DNA from: Siminovitchia acidinfaciens
GTDB lineage: Bacteria > Bacillota > Bacilli > Bacillales > Bacillaceae_C
Reading direction: 5' to 3'
NCBI RefSeq assembly: GCF_003605385.1
Contig: NZ_QYTV02000009.1
Coordinates: forward strand, 90,528 to 154,527
Length of the DNA stretch: 64,000 nt
This document shows, piece by piece, positions 61,802 through 64,000 of the stretch. Position numbers and translations under genes: made by a program. The notes under the pieces are model-generated. The model did no database searches. It saw nothing but the letters and a program-made list of their open reading frames with translations, and had not been told where the DNA came from. The stretch's first letter is position 1, and each line of letters opens with the position of its first letter.

Positions 61802-62245
61802 ATGGCGATGTTAGACGAACAATTAAAAGATGCGATTGATACGTTGAAAAAAACGGGAGTGCGGATTACACCTCAACGTCATGCGATTTTAGAATATTTA
61901 ATCCAGTCAATGTCACATCCGACTGCCGATGATATTTACAAATCCCTTGAAAGCAAATTTCCAAATATGAGTGTCGCAACAGTATACAACAATCTACGTG
62001 TCTTTCGTGAAGTTGGACTGGTGAAAGAACTCACGTATGGTGATGCATCCAGCCGCTTTGATTTTGTAACAACCGATCATTACCATATCATTTGTGAAGA
62101 TTGTGGGAAAATCGTTGACTTCCATTATCCTGGTCTGGACGAAGTTGAACAATTGGCAGCTCACATGACAGGATTTTCAGTCGGTCACCACCGTATGGAA
62201 ATTTATGGAGTTTGTCCTGAGTGTAGCCAGAAAAAAACACATTAA
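61802..62245 (+). CDS. perR: Peroxide-responsive Fur-family repressor PerR
   Basis: 147 residues. Winged helix ([34 protein letters not shown]), then [20 protein letters not shown] with regulatory-site Asp and His residues, and structural zinc pairs CEDC and CPEC. Metal-catalysed oxidation of His by peroxide releases DNA. It controls catalase, peroxiredoxin and iron genes; bcp is close by. ATG at 61802 or 61808 with AGAGGTG. Same neighbours (ygzB, ygxA) as in B. subtilis. Confidence 0.96.
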   Translation: MAMLDEQLKDAIDTLKKTGVRITPQRHAILEYLIQSMSHPTADDIYKSLESKFPNMSVATVYNNLRVFREVGLVKELTYGDASSRFDFVTTDHYHIICEDCGKIVDFHYPGLDEVEQLAAHMTGFSVGHHRMEIYGVCPECSQKKTH

Positions 62246-62246
62246 A

Positions 62247-62279
62247 AAAATCGCCTTGCGAAAAGGCGATTTTTTTATT
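62247..62279 (+). terminator. Terminator of perR
   Basis: AAAATCGCCTT-GCGA-AAGGCGATTTT with a following T run. Confidence 0.92.
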
Positions 62280-62332
62280 TGAAGAATGTATAACTAACTA
62301 TGAGAAATTTTATTTAAAGTTGCTTTCCTTTA

Positions 62333-62440
62333 TCCAGATCCGCCGGATAGGATGTCCTAGGGCTGACGGCCCCACCAGTCGTGGTGTTCTAAGCCAGCCA
62401 GCGCCCAGACTCTCGAGTTTACAAGCCGCTTGCGTTTTTC
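62333..62440 (+). repeat. Dispersed intergenic repeat, short copy 13
   Basis: TCCAGATCCGCCGGATAGGA at the start, one stem-loop GGATAGGATGTCC (62345-62357) and the ending CCGCTTGCGTTTTTC. It lies between the convergent perR and ygzB genes. Confidence 0.7.
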
Positions 62441-62791
62441 TTATTTCTTTTTTCTATTATAACCCTCATCAAATTCTTTCCCTTCAAGCTCCGGATCCAC
62501 TGTCAATGGTTCACGACAGTGCATACACATGTCCACCCGCCCAAGGATTTTTGTCGGTTTTCCGCAATTTGGGCATTCCACCTGAAGAGCCTTTGTCGAA
62601 AGCATGCCGATCCAAAAATAAACGACAGTGCTGCCGATGATGGCCAACAGCCCAAGTAACATAAAAATGGTCATGACAATCGGGTGCTTTTGAAAGAATA
62701 TGCCTACATACATAATGATGAACCCGAGAAAAACGAGACTTAACGCAAAAGTGCGGATCTTATTAATTTTATTTGAGTATTTTTTAGCCAT
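62441..62791 (-). CDS. ygzB: YgzB-like UPF0295 membrane protein
   Basis: 116 residues. [20 protein letters not shown], two membrane helices ([35 protein letters not shown]), then a zinc-ribbon-like [20 protein letters not shown] tail. Function unknown. GGGAGGG lies 6 bases before ATG 62791. Position between perR and ygxA is as in B. subtilis. Confidence 0.92.
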   Translation of the reverse strand: MAKKYSNKINKIRTFALSLVFLGFIIMYVGIFFQKHPIVMTIFMLLGLLAIIGSTVVYFWIGMLSTKALQVECPNCGKPTKILGRVDMCMHCREPLTVDPELEGKEFDEGYNRKKK

Positions 62792-62960
62792 TTCAAGCCC
62801 TCCCAAAAATAAACTATACCATAAATGGGAGGGAAGAGTGCTGTCATAAAAGCAACAAATTATAGAAGGAGGAAAAACAATTAATTCCGTCGAAATAGAA
62901 GAAGATAGCAAGAGAAAAATGATTGCGTCAATCAATTCAGCTATTTTGGAGGAATGGAAC

Positions 62961-63797
62961 ATGGAAGAACTTTTTCGTCCAATAGTAAATTATTTCGCTT
63001 CCCGGCCAACGACAAAGGCTGTTTTGTTGGTTGACTGCACAAAAGAAATATTGACGGCAAAAGATATGTTTGATGTAATAATTTATGCCGTGGCATCCGG
63101 TCAGGAAAACCAAGAACAGGCCAGGCATTTTTATTTGCAAGGAATGAACATTGGTCTATACATTATAGATGAGAGCCTCTTTCGTTCAAAACCCTTCCAA
63201 TTGAACGACAGTGAAGTGTTGTTTGAACGCGACCGTTTTATAGATAAGATAAAAGAGGAAATACCATCAAAGGATATTAAATTGAAAATGGGCTTGGAGT
63301 TTGCCAAATTGATTCAGGCTTATACAACTGGTAAAGACCTCTTTAATGGTGGACAATTCTTAGATGCGTATGATTTCCTTGTGAAATCATTAAATCATCT
63401 TGCCAGATTAACTCTTATTGAAAAAGGGGCTTATATTGACTCGGCTTTGTGGAAACAAACTAAATGCAGTGAACCCGAAATATTAAAGCTTTTTGAGGAA
63501 CTCGTTACAAGTGAAGAACCGATTGAAAAAAGACTGGAATTGGTTTTTTTGGCAAGCGGATTTCTAATATACTCAAAAACGATAAAAAGTACTGAGCATT
63601 TATTAGAAGTCCTGGATGAAAATCCAATTTGGAAGTATGAAATGTTTGAACAACATCCGCAGGTTAAATGTTATGGTGCGAACTTGAGGACGCTTTTGGA
63701 TTATTTAATTGAAAAAGGATTGATCGTTCCACTTCGGATAGAGTCAAGCATCTCAGGAATGTATGAGCAATGTTATAAAGTGAAAAAAACATGTTGA
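62961..63797 (+). CDS. ygxA: YgxA-like nucleotidyltransferase-fold protein
   Basis: 278 residues. [20 protein letters not shown] begins a nucleotidyltransferase-like domain ([20 protein letters not shown]), followed by a helical C-terminal part ([20 protein letters not shown]). It matches B. subtilis YgxA, which lies directly upstream of a ribosomal RNA operon. Its substrate is unknown. GGAGG lies 8 bases before ATG 62961. Its stop codon overlaps the -35 box of the first downstream promoter. Confidence 0.88.
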   Translation: MEELFRPIVNYFASRPTTKAVLLVDCTKEILTAKDMFDVIIYAVASGQENQEQARHFYLQGMNIGLYIIDESLFRSKPFQLNDSEVLFERDRFIDKIKEEIPSKDIKLKMGLEFAKLIQAYTTGKDLFNGGQFLDAYDFLVKSLNHLARLTLIEKGAYIDSALWKQTKCSEPEILKLFEELVTSEEPIEKRLELVFLASGFLIYSKTIKSTEHLLEVLDENPIWKYEMFEQHPQVKCYGANLRTLLDYLIEKGLIVPLRIESSISGMYEQCYKVKKTC

Positions 63798-63822
63798 CAC
63801 GATTATTATTGTTTGATATATT
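63794..63822 (+). promoter_or_regulatory. Ribosomal-type promoter P1
   Basis: TTGACA (63794-63799), 17-bp spacer, TATATT (63817-63822). Confidence 0.75.
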
Positions 63823-63878
63823 AGTAGACGTCGCTGGTTAGCAACTTAGTAAGCGGCAAAAAAAACACAAAAAACATG

Positions 63879-63908
63879 TTGACATTAAATGTTTGGTTGT
63901 GTTAAGAT
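63879..63908 (+). promoter_or_regulatory. Ribosomal-type promoter P2
   Basis: TTGACA (63879-63884) with TAAGAT (63903-63908) at an 18-bp spacing. The context AACATGTTGACA is the same as at P1. Confidence 0.65.
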
Positions 63909-63955
63909 AAAAAAGTCGCCTCAAAACAGCGAGAAAAAACAATCATAAAAAATTG

Positions 63956-63984
63956 TTGACAAGTTGACTTGAGTGTGATACAAT
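63956..63984 (+). promoter_or_regulatory. Ribosomal-type promoter P3
   Basis: TTGACA (63956-63961), 17-bp spacer, TACAAT (63979-63984). Three near-consensus promoters in 190 bp at the window edge, downstream of ygxA, are what is expected just before an rrn operon; the rRNA genes themselves lie outside. Confidence 0.85.
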
Positions 63985-64000
63985 GGAAAAGCTGCTCGAG

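Overview
The window looks like the chromosome of a low-to-moderate GC, endospore-forming, motile member of the Bacillaceae. The evidence is three small spore protein genes (sspE, sspK, a yfhD-type gene), pdaA, motAB behind a sigma-D-type promoter, AGGAGG-type ribosome binding sites throughout, and a right half (about 38.5-64 kb) whose gene content follows known Bacillus subtilis blocks: mtnE, yfkK/yfkH/yfkE/yfkD/pdaA/yfjP, then yfhD/yfhE/recX/yfhH/sspK/yfhJ/yfhP/mutY/fabL/sspE/ygaC/ygaD/ygaE/bcp/perR/ygzB/ygxA, ending in three tandem strong promoters of the kind that precede a ribosomal RNA operon. No complete mobile element or CRISPR array is seen.

Left part (0-17 kb), accessory in character. 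It opens with a thiazole/oxazole-modified peptide (TOMM, RiPP) cluster of the heterocycloanthracin/sonorensin type: two tandem precursor genes whose cores are Cys-Gly-Gly-Phe-Arg repeats, each behind a 160-bp conserved leader, followed by an E1/ThiF-like partner protein, a YcaO cyclodehydratase ending in PxPxP, and a two-domain SagB-type FMN dehydrogenase. No exporter, protease or immunity gene is adjacent. Then come a DEAD-box-type RNA helicase behind a structured leader, an endonuclease I family nuclease, a DUF697 GTPase, a winged-helix regulator with an MFS transporter, and a pabB-pabA-pabC-like operon whose amidotransferase has lost its catalytic Cys and His.

Middle part (17-38 kb): three tandem paralogous single-span membrane miniproteins, several small sporeformer genes, a cell-wall amidase, a group II intron remnant beside tRNA-Arg(CCU) and a partial tRNA copy, an iron alcohol dehydrogenase followed by a perfect 5 x 20 bp array, carbonic anhydrase, a decayed lipoprotein gene, a preQ1-I riboswitch controlling queF and a queuosine-precursor transporter, a sigma-W promoter with yuaF-floT, mreBH, a thioesterase, ampS, nsrR/hmp with two NsrR-type boxes, a Zur-box-controlled zinc-binding lipoprotein, and motAB.

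Throughout the window about a dozen intergenic copies of a modular repeat family sit mostly at the 3' ends of genes. They share terminator-like ends and carry short stem-loops presenting AGGA in a 5-nt loop, with arms that change in a compensatory way from copy to copy. This resembles CsrA-type binding hairpins and is the most unusual signal here. All functional calls come from reading the sequence and remembered family features; no database search was possible.
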